A DNA stretch of 64,000 nt from Viola odorata. Its lineage: Eukaryota; Streptophyta; Magnoliopsida; Malpighiales; Violaceae. This document shows, piece by piece, positions 44,701 to 56,469 of the stretch; within the stretch, counting starts at the first letter, position 1, and each line of letters starts with the position of its first letter. The stretch is from NCBI GenBank assembly GCA_963691705.1, contig OY829537.1:27590078-27654077 (forward strand). Direction: 5' to 3'. The notes below the pieces were generated by a model that was not told where the DNA came from, made no database searches, and was given only the letters and a program-made list of their open reading frames with translations. A program made the translations under genes and the position numbers.

Positions 44701-45156
44701 ATGGCTTCATCGAGCAACCACTCATTCACAGCTTCTGCAGGAATTGGCGAAGGAAATGGTGAAGGATCTTACCTACGATTCAAGAATAGATTGTGCAAGT
44801 GCGGGGTAAGAGCGGTGGTTAAGATATCAGAATCGACGAGTAACCCAGGCAGGTTGTACTATAAATGTGCGAATGGTGAGTGTGGATTCTGGGCATGGTG
44901 CAATGTGCAAGGTGGTTCTGTGCCAAACGTTCGTGGGGATGAAATTAATGACTGGGTTGCTGTGAAGGATGATATTATCGAGTGTTTGAAGGAACAATGC
45001 GAGGTGATCCACAGGGATTTGAAGGATATTGTTGCTGCAATACCAGTTTACCCAGCAGCAGTGGTTAATAATAGGAGTAATTGTTCATCAATCGTCCTGT
45101 GTCTTGCAATCCTTCTGCAATTAATCTTGATCTCTATTGTACTTTTTAGGGCTTGA
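44701..45156 (+). CDS. GRF zinc-finger protein with C-terminal membrane anchor (MULE-2)
   Basis: 151 residues from ATG 44701, which sits in a good context (GCCATGG). The GRF finger has Cys32 and Cys34 (CKCGVRAVVK), NPGRLYYKC (Cys56), then GEC (Cys61) and FWAWC (Cys67), so the canonical four ligands are present. A charged helix follows (DDIIECLKEQCEVIHRDLKD), then a C-terminal hydrophobic segment at 130-149 (IVLCLAILLQLILISIVLF) with almost nothing after it, as in tail-anchored membrane proteins. The leader upstream is made of GAAGACGAAGAAC-like repeats. It is homologous along its length to the MULE-1 protein. The frame is intact while the transposase next to it is not. Possible roles include nucleic-acid binding at a membrane; none is shown. 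Confidence 0.87.
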   Translation: MASSSNHSFTASAGIGEGNGEGSYLRFKNRLCKCGVRAVVKISESTSNPGRLYYKCANGECGFWAWCNVQGGSVPNVRGDEINDWVAVKDDIIECLKEQCEVIHRDLKDIVAAIPVYPAAVVNNRSNCSSIVLCLAILLQLILISIVLFRA

Positions 45157-45539
45157 ATCTGTTGAATTTTTAGGGTTTTAATTTGGGTAATTTTAAGGTT
45201 ATAATTTGGGTAATGAAAGGAATTTATTTTGGTTAAGTTTATGGTTTTAATTTGTGTAATTTTAGGGATTTATTTTGGGTAATTTTATGGTTTTAATTTG
45301 GGTAAGTTTAGGGTTTTATTTTGGGTAATGAAGCTCCTGGTTTGCTTATGTAATATTGATTATGTAATATACATTTTATGTAATATTGATTACTTATATT
45401 TGATTGTCGCTTAATATTTTCGTTACTTCAGATAAAATTTATAAGTAAGACGGTTTGTATCAACATTTTTAAGTTGTTAAGTAATTACAAGTGCGTATAC
45501 ACGCTACAATAATTAGTACCGAAGAAAGTAATACATTAC
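45157..45539. other. Non-coding spacer in MULE-2
   Basis: A/T-rich, with repeated TTTTAGGGTTTTAATTTGGG-like units. In MULE-1 the corresponding interval holds the last transposase exons, which are missing here. Confidence 0.6.
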
Positions 45540-48020
45540 CTGACGTAGGAATTGAAACTTTCAGAAAGATTATTCAGGAGGAGGTCACACATCACCCATG
45601 GGTTGAAAGCATGCCTTGACCATCTCTGAGGTGGTATCCTCTTCAACCAGGTGAATGCAGCTGGACTTTCACATTTGATTTTCTCCATGTGGATGTTGAA
45701 CTTGGTGACTATGCTCGCTCTAGCAGCCTCCCACAGTTGGTCTTTAAAATATTTGCTACCCCCAAATTCACCCTTGAAATTATTCCAAATGTGTCTCACA
45801 CAATACCTATGATCCACATCCTTCAATACAGTGTCGAATATTGTTTGCAAACCCTGCGTCAACAAACATATGTTAGATGGAGTTATAGAAAATTAAAATC
45901 AACACAAGAGAAAGAGAAACAAACCTTTTGCCTGTCAGACATGAAGCACCATTCATCAAGTTGCCCAATGTCTTCTTCTAACCTCTGAAGAAACTATAAC
46001 CAGTTGTCCTTGCACTCAGAATCCACCACTGACCATGCAATAGGAAACAGATTACCATTAGCATCCTTTCCTACGGCTGACAATAAATGACCCTTGTATC
46101 TCCCTTTCAAATGACAACCATCAATGCCTATGAATGGCCGACATCCTTGCAGAAATCCCCGCTTACAAGCTGCAAGACACATATACAATCTGGTGAAGAC
46201 ACCTCGCGGAGCAGTTACTTTCACTGTACTCCCAGGATTAGACTTTCTAATTGCCTCTGCATAATTCCATAGCAACCTATATTGCTCACTATGCTCCCCC
46301 TCAATCATAGTTTGTGCTATTTTCTTCCCCTCACCATCTTAAATCGTGAAACAGTCACTAAATGTTCTCTATTCACCCTACTTGCAAGGATACTCAAATC
46401 AGTCTCTATATTATCCTTGAAGTCTGCCAAATATGTCTCAGCAATCCATTTGGCAGATGCTCTACTGTGATCTACATCCTTCCCACAATAGTGAGTGCTT
46501 CGAAAGGTCTTAATTTGGAATGAGGTCTTGTCCGCTGAAGGTGAACCGTGTATTCTCCATCCACAAACATTCTTGCAAGTGGCCATTATCCTGCTCTTCT
46601 CATTCTTCAGAAACTTATAATCGTGTCCAATCTGTAGTGAGTAACGCTTCAAGGCCTTCCTGAACACATCAGGATTGGCAAACAACATTCCCACCTCCAA
46701 TCTGATTTTTCCAGCCATATCCCTATTCTCATTGAAAACTGGAAATCTGTTCTTCAACCTTTCAATTTCATCCTCACTGTCAGAACAAGGGGGGGTCTCT
46801 AATATATCACTATCATCTTCATTTGTTTCCATATCACCACAATACGGACCAAAGTTTGGTAATGGTGGCCTATTAATACCCACATTTGCCCTGTCAGTTG
46901 TGCCTTGCTGAACACCCACATCTGCTCCTTGCTCAACATCCACATTTTCTCCTTGCTCAACATCCACATTTTCTCCTTGCTCACCCACATTTGCACCCCC
47001 ATCCCCCACATTTGCCCCTCTATAAAATTCCTCATCCAAATCCTCAGTCCCTATATCAAACCCTTCAAACTGTTCCTCATCATCATCTGTTCCTGCAAAG
47101 TCACTTAACTCTTCAGAGGCACTACTGCCTTCACCCTCCATTTCCCATGGGTAAGTTCTGTCAGCATGGCTATCATAACTGTGCTCATCATCTCCATTCC
47201 CTTCTTCATCAGGCCCATCATGACAAGCACCTTCTATTTCAGGCCCATCTTTCTCTCCATTGGGCCTGAAATCAGCCCCAGGCCCATCTTCTGAATTAAG
47301 AGTATTTGCAGCCCCCCAATCATTATTACCCTCTTCATTATTTGCAGCCCTGCACTCAGTATTTGCAGCACTACCCTCATCACAGCTCTCAACCACAACT
47401 CCCTCATCACAGCTCTCAACCACAACTCCATCATCTTGACCTCCAGGCTCCCCACAATCATCCACCACAACATCCTCTACATTTCCCACTGCTTCATTGT
47501 TCCCTCCATTCTGACTCCCAACCTCATCACAACTCTCCACCAGATGATCATCTACATACGGTAGGAGTAGAGGAACACCCCTTACTCCACTATCATTGCC
47601 AGCAGTTGAACACATCTCACCAGCCCCAGCCCCTAACCCATCTTCATCACCAGGAAACACATCTTCCACTTCTTCATCACTACTCTCAAGATTGATAACC
47701 AACATGGGGGTGTTGACTCCATTATCCACATAAACTTCTAGGGTATCCTCACCATTGGTCAACATCTCTGCAGTGATTCTCTTTAGGTATTTCTCCTTCC
47801 TCAAACCCCTGCCTCCTTCCTCAAAATCTTGCCATGGATATTTTGCCTCATAATAGTGAGCTGTTGCATGGAATCCACACTCCACTACTCTTCTGTGTAT
47901 ATCATCTAGTGTCAGCATTTCATGCTCAATAAGAAAACTTACTTCCACTGCATCTATATATTGCAGTTTTGGAAGCAGAATCCACGTCCCACCCATGAAG
48001 ATTTTCACATGAATAAGCAT
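45540..48020 (-). pseudogene. MURA-type transposase of MULE-2 (truncated, broken)
   Basis: It starts at ATG 48020 just after an acceptor-like CATGACAG|G, and has exons 48020-45925 and 45853-45540 with a 71-bp GT-AG intron. Domains: PB1-like N-terminus, acidic region with a short tandem repeat (ENVDVEQG units), MuDR DNA-binding domain (IRLEVGMLFANPDVFRKAL), and MULE core with FIGIDGCHLKGRYKG and CFMSDRQK. Lesions: a one-base change near 46325-46335 that shifts the frame, and TAG at 45994-45996 in the DNWxWF stretch. The last exon ends at a good donor (AG|GTAATG) but no following exon exists, so the SWIM and CCHC fingers are gone. Confidence 0.92.
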
Positions 48021-48756
48021 CCTGTCATGGGATTACACAACATTTTAAGGATTATACACTGCACAATTTAAGGAATTTCTATGCACTGTTTATTGCATAT
48101 TTTACCAATATTGAACTAAACCCTAAGCAGGACCACAAATGATAATGGATAAGGAAATAATATGATGGTCACACACCAGACAACAACCAAAAAGGAACCT
48201 CACTAATGGTCCACCACAAAGTTTGATACCCACACTACAGATCTGAACAGATAAAGAAGAAAACAAAAAAGACAGAACTTAACTAATTGTATATCGAATA
48301 AAGAATAAAGAATAGAGAAAACCCAAAATCAAAATCAATTTGAATATGCTGACATACACTTCAATGCTACAGCTGTGTTGTTGTCATTAGGGCGGGAAAA
48401 GACCCATCACTAACCTCGCAAATGCAGCGGAGTCAACCCACCACAGATTCACCTTTTCCTTTCGTCCTGTCCGTCGTTTGCTTCGATTGAACGATTCGTT
48501 CCCAAAAGAGCCAACCTTCCGTTCTTCGTATACTGTTCTTCCTCGTCCGCTTCGTCTTTTACGAAAGGTCCTAAACCCTAACGGAATGTCCTCTCTCTCT
48601 TCGTTCCCTCTCTTTCAGTTTATGGCGCTGCTCTTGCCTCTTTCCTTGTTTATTTTATATTTCTTCCTTTTTTTCCGACGAGGGAAAATAAACGGAACTT
48701 TATTTTATTTTGGAAGAAAGAAAGGAAAGGTTTTTCAAATTTCAAAAATAAAATTT

Positions 48757-48975
48757 GGTTTAAAGAACTAATTAATTAATTACAAGGTCACCGGTGCAAA
48801 AAGAGAAGGAAACCGGGTGTAGGGGGTCAAACTGACGGGTCAGTTGGTCAAAGTGGACGGAGACCACACTTCGCTCAGTCAACGTAGTTCAGGGGAGGTG
48901 TATTAGTGTTTTTGAAGTTCAGGGGAGGAGTTTGTTTTTCGTGGATAGTACAAGGGTGCTTTAAGCTATTACCCC
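48757..48975 (-). repeat. MULE-2 right TIR
   Basis: The inverted partner of 44277-44495, ending ...AGCTATTACCCC. It lies upstream of the transposase gene. Confidence 0.93.
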
Positions 48976-48984
48976 TTTAATTTT

Positions 48985-49290
48985 TTGTCAACTCCTCATT
49001 TAAATTTTCGTCAAAGCATTATTTAAATTTTCATCAAATCATCATTTAATTTATTGCAAATCAACTGTCACCATTTAAATTCTCACAAATCAAATCATCA
49101 TTTAAATTCTCGCACTTAGCAAATCATCAATTAATTTCCTGCACTTATCAAATCATCATTTAAATTTTCGTGTGCGTCAAATCATCATTTCTCGCATACA
49201 TCAAATCAGCATTTAAATTTTCGTACGCATCAAGTCATTATTTAAATTCTCGCATTCATAAATTGCTTATTTACTTTTCGAGCTATCACT
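48985..49290. repeat. Degenerate short-repeat region of the Ogre LTR, right part
   Basis: About ten loose copies of AAATCATCATTTAAATTTTCG, continuing the array seen left of MULE-2. Confidence 0.75.
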
Positions 49291-50157
49291 AACACTCTCA
49301 CTTTGTAGGTTTAAAATTCAAGCATCGCTTGAAAGTAGGCCTTTCGCCCCTTTTATTTATTCAACGCTTTTTGTAAATATTAATCGTACGTATGATATAT
49401 AGAATTGCTAGAATTAAAATCAACCCACATGAACAACTTGTTTAAAGACTTTCTTACAATGCCATGTTCGTTTGATTTTAAATTTCGCTTATATTGACTG
49501 CATGTACTTGGTGGCTTCGATCCTACATCAGTTTTATCACTTCAAAACCCCTCATTTAAATTTGTACTCTGTTAAGCTATCCATGATAGAATCACGTAGT
49601 AATTAATTTAATCATGCATAAGTCCGATGATGAAATAGAGGGCGCTCATTCGGTCTTACAAAAAATTCAGTCCCATCACGCTACGGTCAGGAATAATCGA
49701 TCGGTCTTGAAAAATGGTAACCCCGTCCGAAAGACTTTTAAAACGGTAACCCCGTCCAACGATTAATTATTCCTGAATGGTCCCGATAATGGAAAAGACC
49801 AAAGTGACTATTCCTCTAAGGACCCCCTTTCAAAACGTATTTTATCAAACACCTTTTTAAACACCTCTCTCATCAACCGGTAACCATTTTTCGGATGTGA
49901 CTCGGGTGCCTAACACATTCCCGAGACCATAATACGACCCCGAACCTTTGTCTGGGGTTCAGACCCCTTTTTGTGCCTTTAGTTTTTTATTTATTTTATT
50001 TTTTATGCCATGACGATTAAGGTTCCCTAAACCTAGCGACAAAATTAGGGTGGCGACTTCATTGCATGTTGTGAGGTGTCCTTTTACGCCGGGCATCGTA
50101 AGGTCTCAGATTCGTTGTACACTCACGAATATCGTTATTTTCGGGGGTGCGACAGTT

Positions 50158-50175
50158 TGGCGACTTCACTGGGAC
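50158..50175 (+). other. Ogre primer-binding site (tRNA-Arg type)
   Basis: TGGCGACTTCACTGGGAC, three bases after the LTR end. It is close to the PBS with TGGCGACTC... known from Ogre elements and complementary to tRNA-Arg (family knowledge). Confidence 0.8.
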
Positions 50176-50695
50176 ATAGGGTCAGAGCCAGTTTTATTTT
50201 TTAGAGGTGTTTTATTTGTCTATTTACTTGCTTTGATAAATTGCTGATCTGTTCATTTATTCGCTTTATCAATTGTCATATGCATTTCATAGTGCCCTAC
50301 ACCCCGGGGACAATTACCAAATTAGGAGGGTAGTAGTGATGCCCTAGGACACATGTCTTGGGTAGTGTTCACCAATCCCAACTCGGATGAACCCCTAAAG
50401 CTAGTCAAAAGGTTACACGATTTCGCAAGGAATCGGGACACTGGACGACACTTTAGGGACCTTTTCATGGTATCATCCGAGAACCGTTCAAGCCAGTTAG
50501 AAAAATCAGAATCAGAACCCCAACACATGCATCATGATTATACCTGCTTTGTCGTGGCTCTATTTGTCTTGTTGCCAGGATTTTCATTTTTCGTAAATTC
50601 TCTGTTATACGAACTGTAAATTTCTTACACATGCAGGTTACTTCGCATTTAAAATTTTATTTCTGTCCCACAGGACCCGTTTTACTCATTCGATA

Positions 50696-52417
50696 TGTCG
50701 GCACCTACACTACTTTCACTTGATATTTTTGGGGGACGAAGTTTCGAAGATCAGGCTACGCGAGGAGATCTGTTGGAACATGGGTTCACCCCTGACATCA
50801 CCACTAAGGTCAAAGTAGAAGTCGTGGACTTTAACTTAACTAGGATTTGAAAATTGAGAAATGAGCTGACTGAAGACGAGGAGACACAGTTTGAGGGTAG
50901 TTATGGAAAGCTACTGACCCTGGTTGACGTGAAGACTGATTGGGGTTGCATCCGGGCAACCCTAAAATTCTAGGATCTCTATTATCGGTGCTTCTCTTTC
51001 GACAAAGGAGTAGACTTGACTCCCACACTAGAGGAGTACTCAGCTCTGATGTGCTTCACATCTCCTATATCAGCCATATACCAGAATGTTTGACTCGACT
51101 CCTCGAGTGTCAAAATAAGGCTCGATAAGTTGTTAGGAATCGCTACTCGTGTCAGAGAAGGTGACTACTTCTGGTGTTGGTCAGATATCGAGGAACGATT
51201 TCATTTGTCCAACGGAAAAAAAATGCTTAAGGATTCTGGCTTTCGCCATAGTAGGATTTGTCCTTTTTCCGAAAATGAAGAGCGCCATCGATTTTGCAGC
51301 AGCCAATGTCTTTTACGAGATGGAGGTAAATACCATCAATCCTACAACAGCCATCTTGGCCGAAACCTTTCGCTCTTTGGACTCTTGTCGAAGGAGAGGG
51401 AAAGGGAGACTCACTTGTTGCACCCAGTTGTTGACAGTATGGTTGGCCAGTCACTTCAAATAGACTCCCGATCAGTCCATTTTCTTTGGAAGCTACATAA
51501 GATCGTGCCCTTTACTCAGAGTTATCAATGCAACGACCACAGATAAATGGGAGGTGGAGAATAAGGATGTCTGGATCGAGCGATTCATAAACCTCTCAGA
51601 AGAAGACTTCAGTTGGCACGCCAAATGGCTGCAGACCTCCGATCCCATCGTCTGCTGTTGTCCCTTACCTTGGGTTCCTTTGATCGGAGCATGGGGGTGC
51701 GCTCACTATTACCCCGCCCTCGTCCTCAGACAGTTTTGCATCACACAAATAATTCCCGTGACATTCGGCATGACAAGGTCAAACCTGCCACACACCGGAG
51801 AAAATCAGAACATTCAGGTGTACGCCTAAGACTGGGCCCACCCCTTTTGTCTCAAAGGACGTGTCGCCCCTACAGCAACGATACTGGAAAATCCACAGTG
51901 GAGGTTAAGACGAGTCAACGGCAATGTCTTACCTCGCCCGGAAAATCAGAAACCAATGGAAGAAGAGGGGGAATCTCAAGTGAGCGAAGGAATGGATGTC
52001 ATGGTTTACGCTCAAGTAGTGGAACAGATGCGAGCAGCGCAGGAAGAACGAGATCTGATGACAGAGGAAAGAGATATTGCCGAAGCCCATTAATGTGGCC
52101 TGGAGGTCCAGATGAATGAGTTGGAAAGACGTAGCAAGGACGTTATCCACATACAAGCAGTAAAACAGAAAGTGGCCCTCAGGGACTTTGAGGAACGGTT
52201 GAACAGCAAAATCCGCAAGAAAGAAGCATCCTGTACCATAATTGAAGACAAGAATTCGGCGATAAGGGTCTTGACTACTCGCGTAGACTTGGGAGACAGG
52301 AAGAACCAGGCCCTGCAAAGACGGATTACAACTTTAGAAGCCGAGATAGAAATACAGAAAGGGGAGATGGCCTCGATGGAATACCTTTCGCAGGAGCAAG
52401 AGAATTCCAACTTCTAG
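50696..52417 (+). pseudogene. Ogre ORF1, DUF7745-like with coiled-coil tail (broken)
   Basis: Spread over several frames. It starts with ATG 50696 (MSAPTLLSLDIF). A central part resembles the DUF7745 proteins found 5' of gag in Tat/Ogre elements (VPLIGAWGCAHYYPALVLRQF), and the end is a long coiled coil (ERRSKDVIHIQAVKQKVALR onward) to a stop at 52417. Stops occur at about 50848 and 52092, among others. The function of ORF1 in these elements is unknown. Confidence 0.7.
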
Positions 52418-53209
52418 GGTTAACACCTTTGCCAGAAGACTCGAATATCGGTAAACCTTTCCTTTTCATGTAACTAGGATCCCTGATTTCATCTATCTTA
52501 GCCATTTTTTATGAATTTAGGTAGTCGGCAAGTTTACCATATTTTGTAAACACCTATTCAATAAAATCGTACTCTTTCGGATATTTATTAAATCGCCTCA
52601 ACTTTCCATATCAATTGTCCATCCAATACAACTCACAAAACCATCGCAAAAAAGAAAAGAGAAAATCCCTCCGGAATAAACACAATCGTTTCACCAAAAA
52701 TCCAAAAAAATCGTACCAAATACTCGAAACATCCAAGCATTGCTCACTCATGGCCATGTCCTCTTTGCTCATCACAAAACTCCAAATTCATGGTAAAGAT
52801 CATCGTCCCTCCCCTCAGATGGGTTCTCCAGGCATCAGGCCCTGCATCGTTTGAAAGCATAGTGTAAAAGAGATCTTCCTAGCATGACGGCATTGGTTAC
52901 CCCTGCTGATTTGGGTTTCACAGATAGCATCTCCGATTGCTTCACATCGTTGGAATGAATAGAGGCTTCCTTCATATCTTGTCAATAACTGAGATATCTC
53001 GCCTCTCTGGCCGCCCTAAAAATATCAAGTGAAAGTGTAGCCGGAAAAGCAAATGAGCAACGTGGAGGCCTCGGGATTGTACATCACCTGCGTATCCTCA
53101 CTTGTACTTACTCTTTTCTGTATTTTTCCTTTTTTTCAGGTTCACGATAGCTCCTCGAAAGCAAGCTACTTCGCACAGGCTCCCCGTAACTAGACTTCAA
53201 AAATGAAAA
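52418..53209. other. Non-coding spacer between ORF1 and gag
   Basis: A/T-rich and without a credible open frame; a spacer here is normal for the Ogre group. It may contain splice sites for gag expression. Confidence 0.55.
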
Positions 53210-55890
53210 ATGACTGAACAAGCTAAGGCCGATGAAGTGCTAACAGCTAGAATCGCAGAGTTAGAGGAACAAGTTAGGATTACTACAGAAAGGGCCGCCA
53301 GGGCTGAGAAGGAGAGAGATGAAGCTACCACCGAATTCCCACCTGGTTTTTACCCCACTCAAACAACAGGATCTCCCTCTTCGCTCGCCGTCGCAGGACC
53401 TTCAGTACCTTCGCCACTTTCTGGCCCCAAGGGCCAGTGTAGATGGATTAGTCCCTTCACTGTACCCACCGTAGCAAACCCTTTGGTTAATACAGGTGAA
53501 GAAATTTCCACGTCACTTCAGCGCCTTTCAACCAACCCTGCTGTAGACTCCGGCAAGAGTCAGGTCCACTTAGAGACCTCGTATCTCCCCCCTCCTTCTT
53601 CCAAGCGTAGTTCCCGAACCTGTGGGAATTCAGCCTCCTATTGTCAACCCAGCACAACCTCAGTTCTCATCGGAACCTCTGTTACCCTTCCGTTCTAACC
53701 CCGTTATGGCCGAGAAACCAAAAAGTGACAGACTTAATCTATTCGAAGAAAGACTCCGAGCAATCGAAGGAGCTGATCCATTTGACCCTACTGGTCCCGC
53801 CGATATGTGCATGGTCCCCGGGATCGTCATACCACCGAAATACAAGATCCCCGACTTTGAAAAGTATACTGGGGTCGAGTGCCCAAAGACCCACCTTAGA
53901 GCATACTGCAATAAGATGGCAGAGATGATCCACAACGAGCCGTTGTTGATTCATCTGTTTCGAGAAAGCTTGACCAAGCATGACCTAACTTGGTATATGG
54001 GTCTAGACAGAGCCAGGATCAGGACGTGGAGAGACCTGTCCGATGCCTTCTACAGGCAATATAAATTCAACATAGAGATAGCTCCCGACCGCGCCGACCT
54101 GCAAGATTTGGGAAAGAAAATCTTTAAGCGACAAGGAACTCTCCACCTTTAAGTGACAAGGAACTCTTGTCGATTTTCTTGCACACCTTCTAAGCTCCCT
54201 ACTACACCTAGCTGATCTCGAATCCTTCAAACAGTTTCTCCGACATGGTCCTAATTGCCGAAAGAGTTGAGCAAGGGATTAAGTCCAGACGAAACATACC
54301 TTCGGCACCAGAGTCTGGGCCAAAGAAAGCGTCCGTCGTGAAAATGGATGTTGGATTTGTCACTCCCCAAGCTAATCATGGGCAATCATTTCCACCACCT
54401 CTGCCTTATTTATCACCACCGCCCTACCCTTTGCCATCACTATATCAACCCACCTTCTTTCCTTTTACCTCACCACCCGGTGCTAATATCGCGCCTCAAA
54501 ATCCTACACATTTCCCACCACCTCCAGCACAAACATTACAACCCATACAACCTAAGCCATATAACCCACCAAAAGACCCAAATAGCCAAAAAATGTCAAA
54601 CAATCGGTGGAACCGAGAGCCATTGCCTCCATTTCCTCTTCCCGCGGAAGAAATCTACAAACATCTCCTAGCAGCCGGACAGATCGTACTAGTTCCAGCT
54701 CAGCCTCAATTGCCTCCTTACCCAAAATGGTATGATCTCAACGTGAGATGCGAATACCACGTTGGAGCCCCGGGTCACACTCTGGAGAACTGCTTCGCAT
54801 TCAAAGAAAAAGTCCATCACTTGATCAAGAGTGGATGGGTATCTTTCGAAGGGTTAGCAAAAGGACCCAACACATCCACCAACCCTCTCCCTAATCATTC
54901 CCAAGGAAAAGGAGGGGTGAACGTCATCTCGGCAGGAGAAAGCGATGACTTTCTTTCTTTGGTATCGAGCTGGCCACAAGAACAACTTTTCTTGGCCTTA
55001 GCTCGAGGAGGATATATGCCATACTCAGAGAGCAATCCAAGTCACTGTGTGTACTGCAAGAGAAACGACGGTCATAAGATCCAAGGCTGTGAGTTGTTCG
55101 CATGAAAGGTGAGACAACTCTCAAGTCTCGGAGTAATACAAACCCAGAAAGCGACCCACGGGGAAGGATCCATTAATGCCATCGAAGAAGGATTTCCTAT
55201 CCCGCATAACTCCAAGGGAACCTCACTCCAAATCATCCAAAAGAAAAGGTCGACTTCGTCATGCAAACGGTTCTCCACGCGTCGCGACGAGGGCGACCGT
55301 GAGATCGACGCCCTAGGCCAGCCTTCCGGGAAATTCGACTACCTTGTCAGGTATTCTGCACCACCCTCCCACTCTAATACAGCATTATTACCACCCTCTT
55401 AGAAACCCCAGATTCTGAATCGTACCCTTCATCGACGTGGTCACCTCTCCCGATCCCTTTGAAGGAGATCTACGCAAGCCTTTTGGCAGACGGGCAGATC
55501 ACACCATCCCCACTCTCGCCTCAACCAACTCCTTACCCTAGCTGGTATGATCCAAAGGTTAGCTGCGAATATCACGCCGGAACCCGAGGACACTCCCTGG
55601 AAGACTGTTACGCCTTTAGAGAAAAGGTCGATCATTTGACCAAACACGGACAAATCTCTTCCGAAGGTTTAGCAAAGGGTCCTGATGTGACAACTAGTCC
55701 TTTGCCGCACCATAATCCTGAGGTGAATGGTATTCTTTCCAGAGGAATCGACGATTCTCACCTTTCAGTGGAGGAAGTACCCAACAAAGAACTGTTCTTC
55801 ACATTAGCTAAAAATACATACCTGCCATTCCCAGAGAATAACCAGGCCCAATGCCTATTCTGCCAAGGGGAAAGCAAGCACGAAATCTAA
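53210..55890 (+). pseudogene. Ogre gag with duplicated knuckle module (broken)
   Basis: Starts MTEQAKADE at 53210 with a short coiled coil and a Pro/Ser-rich linker. The capsid region follows (PKTHLRAYCNKMAEM, LTWYMGLDRARIRTWRDL, FNIEIAPDRADLQDL), then after frameshifts near 53690 and 54150-54245 a Pro-rich segment, and two copies of a knuckle module: CEYHVGAPGHTLENC with CVYCKRNDGHKIQGC, and CEYHAGTRGHSLEDC with CLFCQGESKHEI plus a stop. Known Tat gags carry the C-x2-H-type CEYHxGxxGHxxxxC motif. The duplication is described as a separate finding. Confidence 0.8.
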
Positions 55891-56469
55891 GATTGCAGAC
55901 TTTTTCAGTAGAAAGTCAAGCAACTCGCAACATTCGGGATCATTCAGACCGAAGGGAAAACCCGAGAGGCAATCAACACCATCGAGGACAATTCTCCAGC
56001 ACCCTATTCCTTCGAATATGTAGCCCAAACAGGGGATACAACCACAACCCCATGCAAAGTAGTGTTCACATTTGCTGTGAATACTCCTAGCCGAGACTTG
56101 CACGCAGTCCAATTCAACTACAGATACATGGTGGTCATCACCCCTCCTGCAGTCATACCAACAGGGCTCGCTATCGGCGAAACCTCTCATATCAGAGGCA
56201 TGACCCACACCGGAAGATGTTACATCTCGGAGGAAGTAGAGAAGCAACGACAGGCCAAAGGGAAAAGTCTTGTGATCCACGAAGAGACGATAGAAGAGAT
56301 GCAAGGGTTTAGCAAACCTATAACCGAGGACGAGACAACTGAGTTCCTCAAGATCATGAAGTAGAGCGAATTCAACATCATCGAGCAGTTAAAGAAAACC
56401 CCAACTCGTATTTCTATCATGGAGCTAATCCTTACTTCAGAGCCTCATCGCTAAGCTCTCTTAAAAGTC

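Larger units (their letters stand above)
44277..48975. mobile_element. MULE-2: Mutator-like element with GRF protein, inside the Ogre LTR
   Basis: A perfect 9-bp target duplication, TTTAATTTT (44268-44276 and 48976-48984). TIRs of about 219 bp start GGGGTAATAGCTTAAAG, sharing their first ten bases with MULE-1. The genes have the same convergent layout as MULE-1: GRF protein on plus, MURA transposase on minus. Inverted similarity reappears inside the TIRs in the 5' leaders of both genes. The transposase lacks its SWIM and zinc-knuckle exon, so MULE-2 is non-autonomous. Confidence 0.94.
41689..50154 (+). repeat. 5' LTR of the Ogre element (with two insertions)
   Basis: TGT...ACA termini. Without the solo LTR (42911-43369) and MULE-2 (44277-48975) it would be about 3.3 kb. 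It contains a TATA box, and a late segment with GGGTGCCTAACACATTCCCG, which is typical of Ogre LTR 3' parts. The preceding GCATC (41684-41688) is the likely left target copy. Confidence 0.85.

Noticed and set aside
46886..47695. Plus-strand His/Pro/Leu-rich open frames within MULE-2
   Set aside because: They are antisense shadows of the acidic low-complexity region of the transposase; their composition is what reverse-complemented acidic codons produce.
43880..49290. Regularly spaced short repeats resembling a CRISPR array or satellite
   Set aside because: Units are degenerate, have no constant spacer length, belong to an LTR and are in a plant genome.
50156..50176. tRNA gene at the tRNA-like match
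   Set aside because: Only the 18-base primer-binding complement is present; there is no cloverleaf around it. The same holds for the sites at 8481 and 61535.
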